DNA of 31,496 nt from Bacteroidales bacterium (GTDB lineage: Bacteria; Bacteroidota; Bacteroidia; Bacteroidales; Bacteroidaceae): NCBI GenBank assembly GCA_004554665.1, contig SFKY01000026.1, positions 1 to 31,496 on the forward strand. The letters run 5' to 3'. Numbering within the stretch: the stretch's first letter is position 1; every line of letters starts with the position of its first letter. A program made the position numbers and the translations under genes. A model generated the notes under the pieces. That model made no database searches, was not told the DNA's origin, and saw only the letters and a list, made by a program, of their open reading frames with translations. Shown in pieces: positions 1-7,642 of the stretch.

Positions 1-25
1 TTAACTGACAAAAACAATTACCATT

Positions 26-1363
26 ATGGAAGTTGAGAAAATCATGCAAGAGCTGGAGCGTAAGCACCCGGGCGAGCTTGAGTATCTACAGGCTGTAAGA
101 GAAGTTTTGGTTTCTATCAAGGATGTTTACAACCAACACCCTGAGTTTGAGAAAGCCAAAATCGTTGAACGTATTGTTGAGCCCGAGCGTGTGCACGAGT
201 TCCGTGTGCCTTGGGTAGACGACAAAGGCGAGGTGCATGTCAACATAGGCTATCGCGTGCAGTTCAACAGCGCCATCGGCCCATACAAGGGCGGACTGAG
301 GTTCCACCCGTCGGTCAACCTTTCGATTATGAAGTTCCTCGGTTTCGAGCAGACTTTCAAGAATGCCCTCACCACACTGCCGATGGGCGGTGGCAAGGGC
401 GGATCAGACTTTGCGCCCCGCGGACGCAGCGATGCCGAAATCATGCGCTTCTGCCAGGCTTTCATGGACGAGCTCTATCGCTATATCGGTCCCGATGAGG
501 ATGTTCCGGCTGGCGACATCGGCGTAGGAGGCCGCGAAATCGGTTATCTCTTCGGCGAATACAAGAAACTCACGCACCGCTACGAGGGTGTGCTCACCGG
601 CAAGGGCATGGAATGGGGTGGCTCTATCCTGCGTCCGGAAGCTACCGGATACGGCGCACTCTACTTCGTCAACCACATGATGCAGCAGCACGGACTGGAA
701 CTGGCCGGCAAGACCGTAGCGCTGTCGGGCTTTGGCAACGTGGCATGGGGTGCCGCCAAGAAAGCTACCCAACTGGGGGCTAAAGTCATTACGCTCAGCG
801 GTCCCGACGGCTACATCTACGACCCGGAGGGCATCAGTGGTGAAAAGATAGAATATATGCTCGAACTGCGTGCCAGCGGCAACGACATCTGTGCACCCTA
901 CGCAGACGAGTTCCCCTGCTCTACCTTTGTGGAGGGCAAGAAACCCTGGGAGGTAAAGGCAGACATCTATCTGACCTGTGCCACCCAGAACGAGCTCAAC
1001 GGCGAAGATGCCGACAAGATACTGGCCAACCATCCGCTCTGCGTGGCAGAGGTGAGCAACATGGGATGCACCGCCGAGGCTGTGGACAAGTTTGTAGCTG
1101 CCCATCAGCTCTTCGCACCGGGCAAGGCTGTCAACGCCGGCGGCGTAGCCACATCGGGTCTGGAAATGACACAAAACTCTATCCGTCTGCACTGGAGCAA
1201 GGACGAGGTGGACGACAAGCTCCACTACATCATGAGCTCCATCCATGAGCAGTGCGCACAGTATGGCACAGAGCCCGACGGCTACATCAACTACGTGAAG
1301 GGTGCCAACATCGCCGGATTCATGAAGGTGGCCAAGGCCATGCTCGCCCAGGGCATCGTATAA
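26..1363 (+). CDS. gdhA: NADP-type glutamate dehydrogenase
   Basis: Interconverts 2-oxoglutarate plus ammonium and glutamate; in Bacteroidales this is a main route of ammonium assimilation in the cytoplasm. The 445-residue length matches hexameric bacterial GdhA. Visible family signatures are the substrate-binding stretch GPYKGGLRFHPSVN (about residues 85-98), the catalytic-lysine region LPMGGGKGGSDF (118-129), PAGDIGVGGREIGYL (161-175), and the Rossmann segment ALSGFGNVAWGAA (about 232-244). The ATG at 26 fits the family N-terminus (MEVEKIMQELERKHPGE). The promoter lies outside the window. The gene uses almost only CGC/CGT for Arg and ATC/ATT for Ile, as expected for a highly expressed gene. 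Family assignment is very secure; cofactor preference for NADP is inferred from the subfamily. Confidence 0.97.
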   Translation: MEVEKIMQELERKHPGELEYLQAVREVLVSIKDVYNQHPEFEKAKIVERIVEPERVHEFRVPWVDDKGEVHVNIGYRVQFNSAIGPYKGGLRFHPSVNLSIMKFLGFEQTFKNALTTLPMGGGKGGSDFAPRGRSDAEIMRFCQAFMDELYRYIGPDEDVPAGDIGVGGREIGYLFGEYKKLTHRYEGVLTGKGMEWGGSILRPEATGYGALYFVNHMMQQHGLELAGKTVALSGFGNVAWGAAKKATQLGAKVITLSGPDGYIYDPEGISGEKIEYMLELRASGNDICAPYADEFPCSTFVEGKKPWEVKADIYLTCATQNELNGEDADKILANHPLCVAEVSNMGCTAEAVDKFVAAHQLFAPGKAVNAGGVATSGLEMTQNSIRLHWSKDEVDDKLHYIMSSIHEQCAQYGTEPDGYINYVKGANIAGFMKVAKAMLAQGIV

Positions 1364-1372
1364 GACACTCCC

Positions 1373-1404
1373 CACCCCTCTGCGCCGACTACTGCGCAGG
1401 GGGG
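1373..1404 (+). terminator. GC-rich hairpin between gdhA and the RlpA-like gene
   Basis: Just after the gdhA stop, CCCCTCTGCGC and GCGCAGGGGG form a stem with one bulge and a loop of about seven bases. No T-run follows, so it may act as a 3'-end stabiliser or weak attenuator rather than a full terminator. The next gene starts about 12 bp further on. Confidence 0.4.
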
Positions 1405-1416
1405 ATGTGACCAAGT

Positions 1417-2061
1417 ATGCAATATAGAAAATATATAGTAAGTCTATTTTTATCGGTTTTTGGTCTTACCCCTCTGCAAGCACAGTCGCAGAAGGGTAAG
1501 GCTACTTATTATTCAAAACGTTCGACAGGTGCACGTACCGCCAGCGGCAACCGGCTGCATCACGACAGCCTCACATGCGCCCACCGTACGCATCCCTTCG
1601 GCACCCTGCTCAAGGTAACTAATCTCGATAACGACAAGTCGGTAGTGGTCAAAGTGACAGACCGTGGCCCCTTCGCCCGCGGAAGAATCATCGACCTGTC
1701 GTGGAGAGCAGCCAAAGAACTGGGCATCTTGGCCAAGGGTGTGGGAACAGTGAAAGTAGAGGTGTACAAACCGGCAGAAGGCGTGCCATACCGCCCGCAG
1801 GAGGGCATCAGACTGCCCGAACTTGACTTTGAGATTACAGAGGCGGGCTATAGCCTGCTCGAAGACTGGGCTGACAACATGAAACAACAAGCTGCCGCTG
1901 ACACGCTCAAACACAAGAAACCCAAGACACCGACCACCAACACCCACAACAAGGCTGCCAAACCGGTTCCCAAGAAACAGCAAGAGAAGAAAGAGGAGGA
2001 AGGTAACGTGTGGTCAGATATCTTTGACAAGCTCAAGAACCTCGGCGGCGACATCTTCTAA
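1417..2061 (+). CDS. RlpA-like double-psi beta-barrel protein, exported
   Basis: RlpA-family proteins act on, or bind, peptidoglycan in the cell envelope. Residues 1-23 are a signal peptide (hydrophobic core IVSLFLSVFGLTPL, then QAQS). The double-psi beta-barrel spans about 27-120, with TASGNRLHHD, LTCAHRTHPFGTLLKV and the hallmark VTDRGPFARGRIIDLS. The C-terminus (about 150-214) is a Lys/Gln/Pro-rich low-complexity tail ending in a short helix, and there is no SPOR domain. In proteobacterial RlpA the motif after TA(N/S)G contains Glu and, three residues on, Asp (recalled, not aligned here); this protein has Asn and His at those places, so lytic transglycosylase activity is doubtful. It lies 53 bp after gdhA on the same strand and may share its transcript. 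Confidence 0.85.
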   Translation: MQYRKYIVSLFLSVFGLTPLQAQSQKGKATYYSKRSTGARTASGNRLHHDSLTCAHRTHPFGTLLKVTNLDNDKSVVVKVTDRGPFARGRIIDLSWRAAKELGILAKGVGTVKVEVYKPAEGVPYRPQEGIRLPELDFEITEAGYSLLEDWADNMKQQAAADTLKHKKPKTPTTNTHNKAAKPVPKKQQEKKEEEGNVWSDIFDKLKNLGGDIF

Positions 2062-2115
2062 CCACCCTGTGAAGCTGTTCCACCGCGCCATGTACAACAT
2101 GCGTACACCAAACAA

Positions 2116-2153
2116 GAAGTGCGTCTTTCACCAATGGGTAAAAGACGCACTTC
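2116..2153. terminator. Bidirectional hairpin terminator between convergent genes
   Basis: A perfect 13-bp stem (2116-2128 with 2141-2153, GAAGTGCGTCTTT pairing AAAGACGCACTTC) encloses a 12-base loop. It sits in the 108-bp gap between the convergent RlpA-like gene and the oxidoreductase gene. The bases after it on the plus strand are T-rich (CTTTATA). A role in both directions is inferred from position. Confidence 0.7.
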
Positions 2154-2169
2154 CTTTATAGGTACAAGC

Positions 2170-3711
2170 TTACTTCTTCTTGGCTTGCTTTGCCCAATAC
2201 TTGGCACCTTTCTCCTTCAACTTAGCTGTAAACTCAGCAGCAACCTTGTCCTGAGCAGCCTCTTCTTCGGGAGTAGCATACGCATGGCGATAGCCCTTCA
2301 CCTCGTTCCAATGACCGCGGGTAAAATCGGGCACCTCTACAGGCTTGTTGCCATTGTCCATCGAGATGGCGCCAAGTTCTGCCAAGCAGCACCACTCTGC
2401 CAGGTCGTAAACGTCCATGTCCATAGGAAGTCCGTGCTGCAGACAGTAAACCAGACGGCTATCCATGATGAAGTCCATACCACCGTGGCCACCCACTTCC
2501 TTGGCCAGTTTCTCATAGCGAGAGATGATGGGGCTCTCATACTTCTTCTCCAGTGCCTTACGGTCGGCAGCAGGAAGGTAAGAGTGACCCGACAGGTCGT
2601 CGGCAGAAGGTGTAACACCACTCTTCTTCATCTCACTGCCAGAGAGTGCGTAGCCCTCGATGGGGTACTTGTTGGCAAATCCATGAGTTCCCGTGAGCTG
2701 ATACATACGGTTGTAAGGCTGCGGGGTCATGGTATTGTGGTGAATCTCAATCACCTTGCCGTTTTCGGTGCTGATAAGGGTTGTAGTGTGATCACCATTG
2801 GCAAAGTTGTCACACTTCTTGCCCGACATTTTCTCAACCCAATACTTACCATTGACCGACTTGGTATCCATAGCGATGAGCGTTTTCATACGATCGCCGC
2901 GGTGAATGTCAAGAACCTGAGCCACAGGGCCAAGTCCGTGTGTGGCGTAGACATCACCACGATATTTCTGGTTATAGTCCAGACGCCAACCGAGCTTGTC
3001 GTCCTTGCCGTTCTTCCAATATGCGTCCCAGAACGGAGACAGATCGTGGCGGTAAGCACCCTGTACATACAGCACTTCGCCAAAGACACCGTGCTGCGCC
3101 ATGTTCAGAGAGTTGAGCTCGAAGAAATCGTAGCAGCAGTTCTCAAGCATCATACAGTGGAGCTGCTTCTTCTCAGACAGGTTGATAAGCTCCCAGATCT
3201 CACGCATGTTCATGGCCGACGGCACCTCGATGGCTACGTGCTTGCCATGCTCCAAAGCGTATTTGGCAACGATAAAATGGTGCAGCCAGTCGGTAGCGAT
3301 GTAAACCACGTCGATATCCTTGCGCTCGCAAAGCTCCTTGTAGCCTTCCTCACCTGCATAGACAGCAGCAGCGGGCATACTGGCTTCCTTGAGAATCTTG
3401 TTGCAAGCCTCGGCACGTTCGCGCTCATGGTCACAGAGAGCCACCACCTCGGTACCACGGATGTAAGTCCAGCGGCGCACAGCATCGGGACCGCGCATAC
3501 CCAGACCCACAAATCCCACGCGCACGATAGGCAGTTTGGGTGTAGTAAGGTTAAGGGCTGTACCCTGGCCTGCCGGACGTTGGGGAACATCGGTCACAAT
3601 CGTGCCATTCACCACCTTGTAAGGCCAGTCGAACCCGTTCTGGGCATTGGTAGACACAGAGGCTACCAGCATCAGCCCTACAAGCATCAGAAACAATAAG
3701 TTTTTCTTCAT
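2170..3711 (-). CDS. Secreted Gfo/Idh/MocA-family oxidoreductase, GH109-like
   Basis: An NAD(P)-binding sugar-modifying enzyme, probably periplasmic. The 513-residue product starts with a signal peptide (MKKNLLFLMLVGLMLVASVSTNAQ). The Rossmann motif GFVGLGMRGPDAVRRW lies at about 67-82, followed by VALCDHERERAEA and by the EVP-type segment HGKHVAIEVPSA (about 155-166) typical of Gfo/Idh/MocA enzymes. Later motifs (HHNTMTPQPYNRMYQLTGT) resemble GH109 alpha-N-acetylgalactosaminidases, which hydrolyse glycosides by a redox mechanism with tightly bound NAD. Export without a twin-arginine motif is notable for a dinucleotide enzyme. It stands alone, with a possible -7 element 174 bp upstream. The fold is secure; GH109 activity is a suggestion only. 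Confidence 0.88.
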   Translation of the reverse strand: MKKNLLFLMLVGLMLVASVSTNAQNGFDWPYKVVNGTIVTDVPQRPAGQGTALNLTTPKLPIVRVGFVGLGMRGPDAVRRWTYIRGTEVVALCDHERERAEACNKILKEASMPAAAVYAGEEGYKELCERKDIDVVYIATDWLHHFIVAKYALEHGKHVAIEVPSAMNMREIWELINLSEKKQLHCMMLENCCYDFFELNSLNMAQHGVFGEVLYVQGAYRHDLSPFWDAYWKNGKDDKLGWRLDYNQKYRGDVYATHGLGPVAQVLDIHRGDRMKTLIAMDTKSVNGKYWVEKMSGKKCDNFANGDHTTTLISTENGKVIEIHHNTMTPQPYNRMYQLTGTHGFANKYPIEGYALSGSEMKKSGVTPSADDLSGHSYLPAADRKALEKKYESPIISRYEKLAKEVGGHGGMDFIMDSRLVYCLQHGLPMDMDVYDLAEWCCLAELGAISMDNGNKPVEVPDFTRGHWNEVKGYRHAYATPEEEAAQDKVAAEFTAKLKEKGAKYWAKQAKKK

Positions 3712-4415
3712 CTTTTTGTTAAGTTTAGTTGTTTTATTTATTAATTAGGATTTTAGCAACCATCATCCGGACGCTTGTCCTAACGGCATCCGCTCCCACA
3801 TTGCCGGCTCTACAGCCACCTGTCACCATCCGTAGGGACCATGGCGGTTGCAAGTGCCCTGACTATATATTGCACATATCTATACAAAGATACATAAAAT
3901 AATCTGTTTGCCGTCACTTTTTTGCCATAAAATTTAGCTACTGCCATGAGATTCTTTTCTGTTTCCCGGGCTTCATTACCAAGACCGCGGCAAATTCCCG
4001 TCCACAGGCCAGTTTACCTCCGCGAACCAGACAAGGCGGGCGTCCTCCGGATAATCCTTGACCGAAGTCGCCAGTGCAAGCGAGCAACATGGCATAAGCG
4101 TCATCAGCCTGTTGGGATATTTCATACACCGATGTTTTTATTAGGTTTCTTGATGCGCAACCTACCATTCAAGCCCGGAACGGCAGATTCATGACATGAG
4201 CTATTTATTAGACAATAGAAAACGAGAAATGGGTAGTCCCAAAACCTCTTTTTTTGCATCTTTCCCTGCTTGTGAGCTCCTTTACACCAAGGGCTGGCCC
4301 CGAAAGGCTGCCCTTATCCGCGTATTCACGACCAAGGAGAGTGAGAACAACGGTCGAAGCAGTCTATCGCAACACAAAAAATCGGGTCATCAGTTATCTC
4401 AATGGTGCCAAACTG
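3712..4415. other. Gene-poor spacer with no supported gene
   Basis: This is most of the ~820 bp between the oxidoreductase start and the glycine-zipper gene. It holds a possible minus-strand -7 element (3885-3892). Short open frames on both strands around 3938-4500 look like chance or decayed sequence: no recognisable domain, no upstream signal, and Cys/Arg/Gly/Pro-rich composition. The stretch 3960-4100 is GC-rich against AT-rich flanks and could be a relic or repeat fragment. Confidence 0.4.
3885..3892 (-). promoter_or_regulatory. Possible -7 element for the oxidoreductase gene
   Basis: CAAAGATA on the plus strand reads TATCTTTG on the minus strand, a full match to the Bacteroidota -7 consensus TAnnTTTG. 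No good -33 element lies 19 bp further upstream. Use of this site implies a leader of about 165 bases. Confidence 0.35.
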
Positions 4416-4446
4416 GAAAAAACACCTATTTTGTCACAAAGGTGTC
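4416..4446 (-). terminator. Rho-independent terminator of the glycine-zipper gene
   Basis: On the minus strand ACACCT (4445-4440) and AGGTGT (4427-4422) form a stem with a 12-base loop, followed at once by a run of T (4421-4417). It lies about 90 bp past the stop of the glycine-zipper gene, so the palindrome cluster at 4457-4517 would be in that gene's 3' untranslated region. Confidence 0.65.
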
Positions 4447-4456
4447 CTTTACGAAG

Positions 4457-4517
4457 CTAAATGCCGCATTTAGCTCCCGTAAACGTGGCGTTTAGGATGG
4501 CCAAATGCGGCATTTAG
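4457..4517. repeat. Cluster of three 16-17-bp palindromes
   Basis: Three near-perfect palindromes stand in a row: 4457-4473 (CTAAATGCCGCATTTAG), 4479-4495 (GTAAACGTGGCGTTTAG) and 4502-4517 (CAAATGCGGCATTTAG). Their centres are about 22 bp apart, close to two helical turns. A related three-palindrome cluster lies at 17241-17299. Function unknown; it could be a phased protein-binding site or a small dispersed repeat. Confidence 0.75.
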
Positions 4518-4533
4518 AAATCGGTTCGGAATC

Positions 4534-5358
4534 TCAGCGGCGAGTGGGAATATTAAATTCGCTCACCTTGGATATCTTGTGGTTGTTTCCCTGAATCACC
4601 GAGATACAGATTTTGGCAGAACCTTCACGCAGTTTGTTGTCGGCCTTGACCATAGCCGTGTAGCGGATGCCCTGCCCGGGCTCGATACGCTCCACGTGCA
4701 TGCCCGGCGACACAAAGATGTGCCTGTTTCCAGTAGCCTCGACCACCGTGGGCTGCACATCGTAGATGGTTTGCTGGCCCCGATTGTACACCTCGAAGAT
4801 CACTTTGCACAATTCGCCTCTGCGGATGACATTGTCTCCATCGGCATCCAAAAACCGCGCATTGCGGATCTCAATGGTCGGCGTATAGGTGAGCCCCTGC
4901 GCCAACTCCTCCACGCTCGACTGCATCGGCATCATCGTCACGGGCTGCTTGCCTTTGGCCGTATTGGTGTAGTCGCTGCTGCTAAAGTCGTAGAGTCGGT
5001 CATCGCCACTGTTGGAAGCGTCAAAGCCACTGTCGTATCCGTTTTCGGGAGTCCGGGTGTCGTACTGCTGTTGCTGTCGGGCACGCTGACGCTCAGCCTT
5101 GTCACGCCGATACTGTTCCAAATCAGCCTGACGCTGCTGATCCTGGGCGTTGCCTATGGCACCACCGATGACCGCTCCACCGGCCATGCCGATAATGGTG
5201 CCTATATCGTGTCCTCGCGGGCCATCACTGATACCGCCTATCGCACTGCCAAGGATAGAACCGAACGTGGCACCTGCGTATGCGCCCGACCCGGCATAGG
5301 TTCCACAACTGCTGACAGTCAACAGGATAGCGAGGGATACTACAAAATACTTTTTCAT
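4534..5358 (-). CDS. Glycine-zipper lipoprotein
   Basis: A 274-residue outer-envelope lipoprotein of unknown role. The ATG at 5358 gives a clean lipoprotein signal (MKKYFVVSLAILLTVSSC, lipobox VSSC, lipidated Cys18); an in-frame upstream start would add eight poorly placed residues. A glycine-zipper region follows at about 20-75, with repeated small-residue motifs (GATFGSILGSAIGG, GGAVIGGAIGNA) that usually form paired membrane-inserting helices, then a charged Gln/Arg-rich linker (about 75-110). The C-terminal ~120 residues look like a beta-sandwich (TIEIRNARFLDADGDNVIRRGE..., VIFEVYNRG) resembling CARDB-type adhesion modules. It lies 96 bp after menE on the same strand but has its own possible -7 element. 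Confidence 0.8.
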   Translation of the reverse strand: MKKYFVVSLAILLTVSSCGTYAGSGAYAGATFGSILGSAIGGISDGPRGHDIGTIIGMAGGAVIGGAIGNAQDQQRQADLEQYRRDKAERQRARQQQQYDTRTPENGYDSGFDASNSGDDRLYDFSSSDYTNTAKGKQPVTMMPMQSSVEELAQGLTYTPTIEIRNARFLDADGDNVIRRGELCKVIFEVYNRGQQTIYDVQPTVVEATGNRHIFVSPGMHVERIEPGQGIRYTAMVKADNKLREGSAKICISVIQGNNHKISKVSEFNIPTRR

Positions 5359-5383
5359 ACTCAAAAGTTTTATTATCTGCATG

Positions 5384-5391
5384 CAAAATTA
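5384..5391 (-). promoter_or_regulatory. Possible -7 element for the glycine-zipper gene
   Basis: CAAAATTA on the plus strand is TAATTTTG on the minus strand, matching TAnnTTTG, 25 bp before the chosen ATG. The -33 position is not conserved. It suggests the gene can be transcribed apart from the men operon. Confidence 0.4.
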
Positions 5392-5454
5392 ATAGAAAAG
5401 ATGGAAATCAGCCGCCTTTTTTCCCTAAAAAAGTATAGGGATTTCCCTAATTCG

Positions 5455-6552
5455 TCAACCTTTTAGACCTCTTGCCAACCGCCGGGCAGCAGCACGGTCT
5501 GGCTTGCCAGTCCCTGTAAGGGGAATGTGTGCGACCTGTATCAGCTGCTTGGGGCACCAATAGGGCGGCAGCGGCGAAAAGGCGGCGACAATTTCGGGTG
5601 AAAAGAGGGTGACAGCAGAGGCTGCAAGCATGACAACGCGCTCACCAAACTTGGGGTCGGGGACAGAAGAAATGAGGAATGGAAACGACAGATGGGGGCG
5701 CAACGCCTCCTCCACCTGCTCGATCTGCACTTTCACGCCGCCGGTGTTGATGGTGTTGTCGCGACGGCCCATGATACGGAACTGGCCATGGGCATTGAAC
5801 TCGGCAATATCGTTGGTGACCAACCGCTTCGGGCTCACCAACGGGGCATCGATGACCAAGGTACCCTCTGCCGACAAATCGAGTGACACTTGGGCAAACG
5901 GTGTGTACCAGTCGGAGGCATCGGGACCGTTGAGTCGTCGCAAGGCGATGTGCGACAGGGTCTCCGTCATGCCGTAAGAACTCCACACGGCATGGGGGAA
6001 ATCGCGCAGTGCATCCGCCAACGAAGCATCTATCGCACCGCCGCCGATAATCAGTTGGCGCACTTGCCGCAACCGCTCTGCCTCGGTCGGCACCTGAAGG
6101 GTGTTGTAGACCTGCATGGGCGTAAGGGCAGCAAAAACAGGAGACTCTGCGAGACTGGCAAGAGGGTGACCGCATGGTGTGACCGGCCAAAGGTCGAGTC
6201 CGGCCACACAAGCGCGCACCACCACCATTTTGCCGGCAATATAGCGCAGCGGCATAGCCAGCAGGGCGGTGTCCCCGGCCTTCAAACCAAGAAAGGAGAC
6301 GGTGAGCCGGGCACTGCTGACCATTCGTTGTTTTTCCACCCACATGGATTTTGGGGTGCCGGTGGAACCAGAGGTGTGTACTTGCAGGCACGGTGTGGGC
6401 GAAAACCACTCACAGAGGAAGTCGGCAACCTCTCCCATAAAACTGTCGGCACCATAACGTTGGCGGAAGACGACAGGAAGGTTTCCGACGACCTCTTTGG
6501 CATACTCGTGACCGAGGATGCAGATGCGGTCTACAGAATCTGTGTGGTTCAT
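5455..6552 (-). CDS. menE: o-Succinylbenzoate-CoA ligase (menaquinone synthesis)
   Basis: Adenylate-forming ligase that activates o-succinylbenzoate to its CoA thioester. The ANL-family motifs are present: A3 P-loop HTSGSTGTPKSMWV (about 59-72), A5 SSYGMTETLSHI, A8 GRRDNTINTGGVKVQIEQVEE, and the C-terminal catalytic lysine in PLTGTGKPDRAA (about 348-359). At 365 residues it is short for the ANL family (often 450-500), with a trimmed N-terminal domain as is usual for Bacteroidota MenE. It is the last men gene, starting 3 bp after the menC stop, so the two are almost certainly translated from one message. Confidence 0.93.
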   Translation of the reverse strand: MNHTDSVDRICILGHEYAKEVVGNLPVVFRQRYGADSFMGEVADFLCEWFSPTPCLQVHTSGSTGTPKSMWVEKQRMVSSARLTVSFLGLKAGDTALLAMPLRYIAGKMVVVRACVAGLDLWPVTPCGHPLASLAESPVFAALTPMQVYNTLQVPTEAERLRQVRQLIIGGGAIDASLADALRDFPHAVWSSYGMTETLSHIALRRLNGPDASDWYTPFAQVSLDLSAEGTLVIDAPLVSPKRLVTNDIAEFNAHGQFRIMGRRDNTINTGGVKVQIEQVEEALRPHLSFPFLISSVPDPKFGERVVMLAASAVTLFSPEIVAAFSPLPPYWCPKQLIQVAHIPLTGTGKPDRAAARRLARGLKG

Positions 6553-6555
6553 GGC

Positions 6556-7641
6556 TTACTGTATTTTCATCTGCCGTATCTGTACCACCTGCATATCCCG
6601 TTGTCCAGAAGACAGGCAGAGTTCTGGGCGGAACCACAGGCAGTCACCCTCTATGTGCAGGGGACTGTCTACATTGTCCGTAAACAGTTGTCCCGTACCC
6701 AAGCCTTGAGGTACGGAAAGATTGAGTGTCGCACACCATTGGGCAATGGCGTTTAAGCCGACGTTAGATTCCAATGCGGAGGTAATCCACGAGCCGATGC
6801 CGCGCTCCTCGGCCAACCTTATCCACTCTGCAGCACCATGCAGGCCACCATGCAGCGATGGCTTGAGGATGATATATTGTGGGCGGATGGTGTCGAGCAA
6901 CTGCTGTTTGTCGGCAATGTCATGGACCCCTATCAGCTCTTCGTCGAGCGCAATGGGCAGGGGCGTCTCGGCACAGAGTGCCCGCATCGCATCCCACTGC
7001 CCGGCATGGATAGGCTGCTCGATAGAATGCAATGCCAGTTCGCTCAACTGTGCCAAACGCACTGGGGCTTCGGCTGGTGTAAACGCCCCATTGGCATCTA
7101 CCCTCAGCTGGATTTGCTCCGGACCGAAGTGTTGCCGTATGTGCCGGAGCAGTTGCAGTTCTTCCTCAAATCGGATAGCTCCTATCTTCAGTTTGATACA
7201 CCTGAATCCGGCTCGCATCTTCTCCTCTATCCGCTGGTACATCTCCTCAAAACTGCCCATCCATATCAGTCCATTAATGGGAATACCCTGTTCGCCACGG
7301 GCAAACGGGGTATTCCACAGGCACAGGCCACCTGCCTGCAGATGGCGTTCTGCTGTCTCCAAACCGAAAAGCATAGAGGGAAAAGGCCGCATCGCATCGT
7401 AATCGATACGTCCCGTAGCCTCATAGTCCCGGCAAAATCGTGCCAGCACCTCCTCATAGTCAGGACGATCGTCGCAACTCAATCGCGGCAATGGAGCACA
7501 CTCGCCTATACCGTACCTGCCCGTGGCCGAATCCTCTAACAACAGATACCACAGCTTACGGGTGGTATAGATGCCCCGCGATGTCCCTGCCGGTTGCTTG
7601 AAGTGGAGGGTGCGGGGCAAGATGGTGATGTGACGCTGCAT
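6556..7641 (-). CDS. menC: o-Succinylbenzoate synthase (menaquinone synthesis)
   Basis: Enolase-superfamily dehydratase that converts SHCHC to o-succinylbenzoate. The full catalytic set is visible: KLKIG (KxK pair), RVDANGAFT (metal Asp), SIEQPI (metal Glu), ALDEELI (metal Asp) and ILKPSLHGG (base Lys). I chose the ATG at 7641 (MQRHITILPRTLHFKQPAG) over the longer frame to 7689, because that extension would overlap the upstream coding region and does not resemble the family. With this start, a single base separates the ATG from the TGA of the PNGase F-like gene, which implies translational coupling. Confidence 0.93.
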   Translation of the reverse strand: MQRHITILPRTLHFKQPAGTSRGIYTTRKLWYLLLEDSATGRYGIGECAPLPRLSCDDRPDYEEVLARFCRDYEATGRIDYDAMRPFPSMLFGLETAERHLQAGGLCLWNTPFARGEQGIPINGLIWMGSFEEMYQRIEEKMRAGFRCIKLKIGAIRFEEELQLLRHIRQHFGPEQIQLRVDANGAFTPAEAPVRLAQLSELALHSIEQPIHAGQWDAMRALCAETPLPIALDEELIGVHDIADKQQLLDTIRPQYIILKPSLHGGLHGAAEWIRLAEERGIGSWITSALESNVGLNAIAQWCATLNLSVPQGLGTGQLFTDNVDSPLHIEGDCLWFRPELCLSSGQRDMQVVQIRQMKIQ

Positions 7642-7642
7642 A

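Noticed and set aside
404..1414. 336-codon minus-strand open frame across gdhA
   Set aside because: It lies entirely opposite the secure gdhA gene, has no domain features, and is the usual shadow produced by GC-rich codon use.
2119..3699. 526-codon plus-strand open frame opposite the oxidoreductase
   Set aside because: It overlaps a gene with a signal peptide and Rossmann motif; its own sequence is His/Val-rich without any fold signal.
3938..4500. Several short overlapping open frames on both strands as a possible small gene or pseudogene
   Set aside because: No upstream signal, no signal peptide, no recognisable motif; cannot be told apart from chance or decayed sequence.
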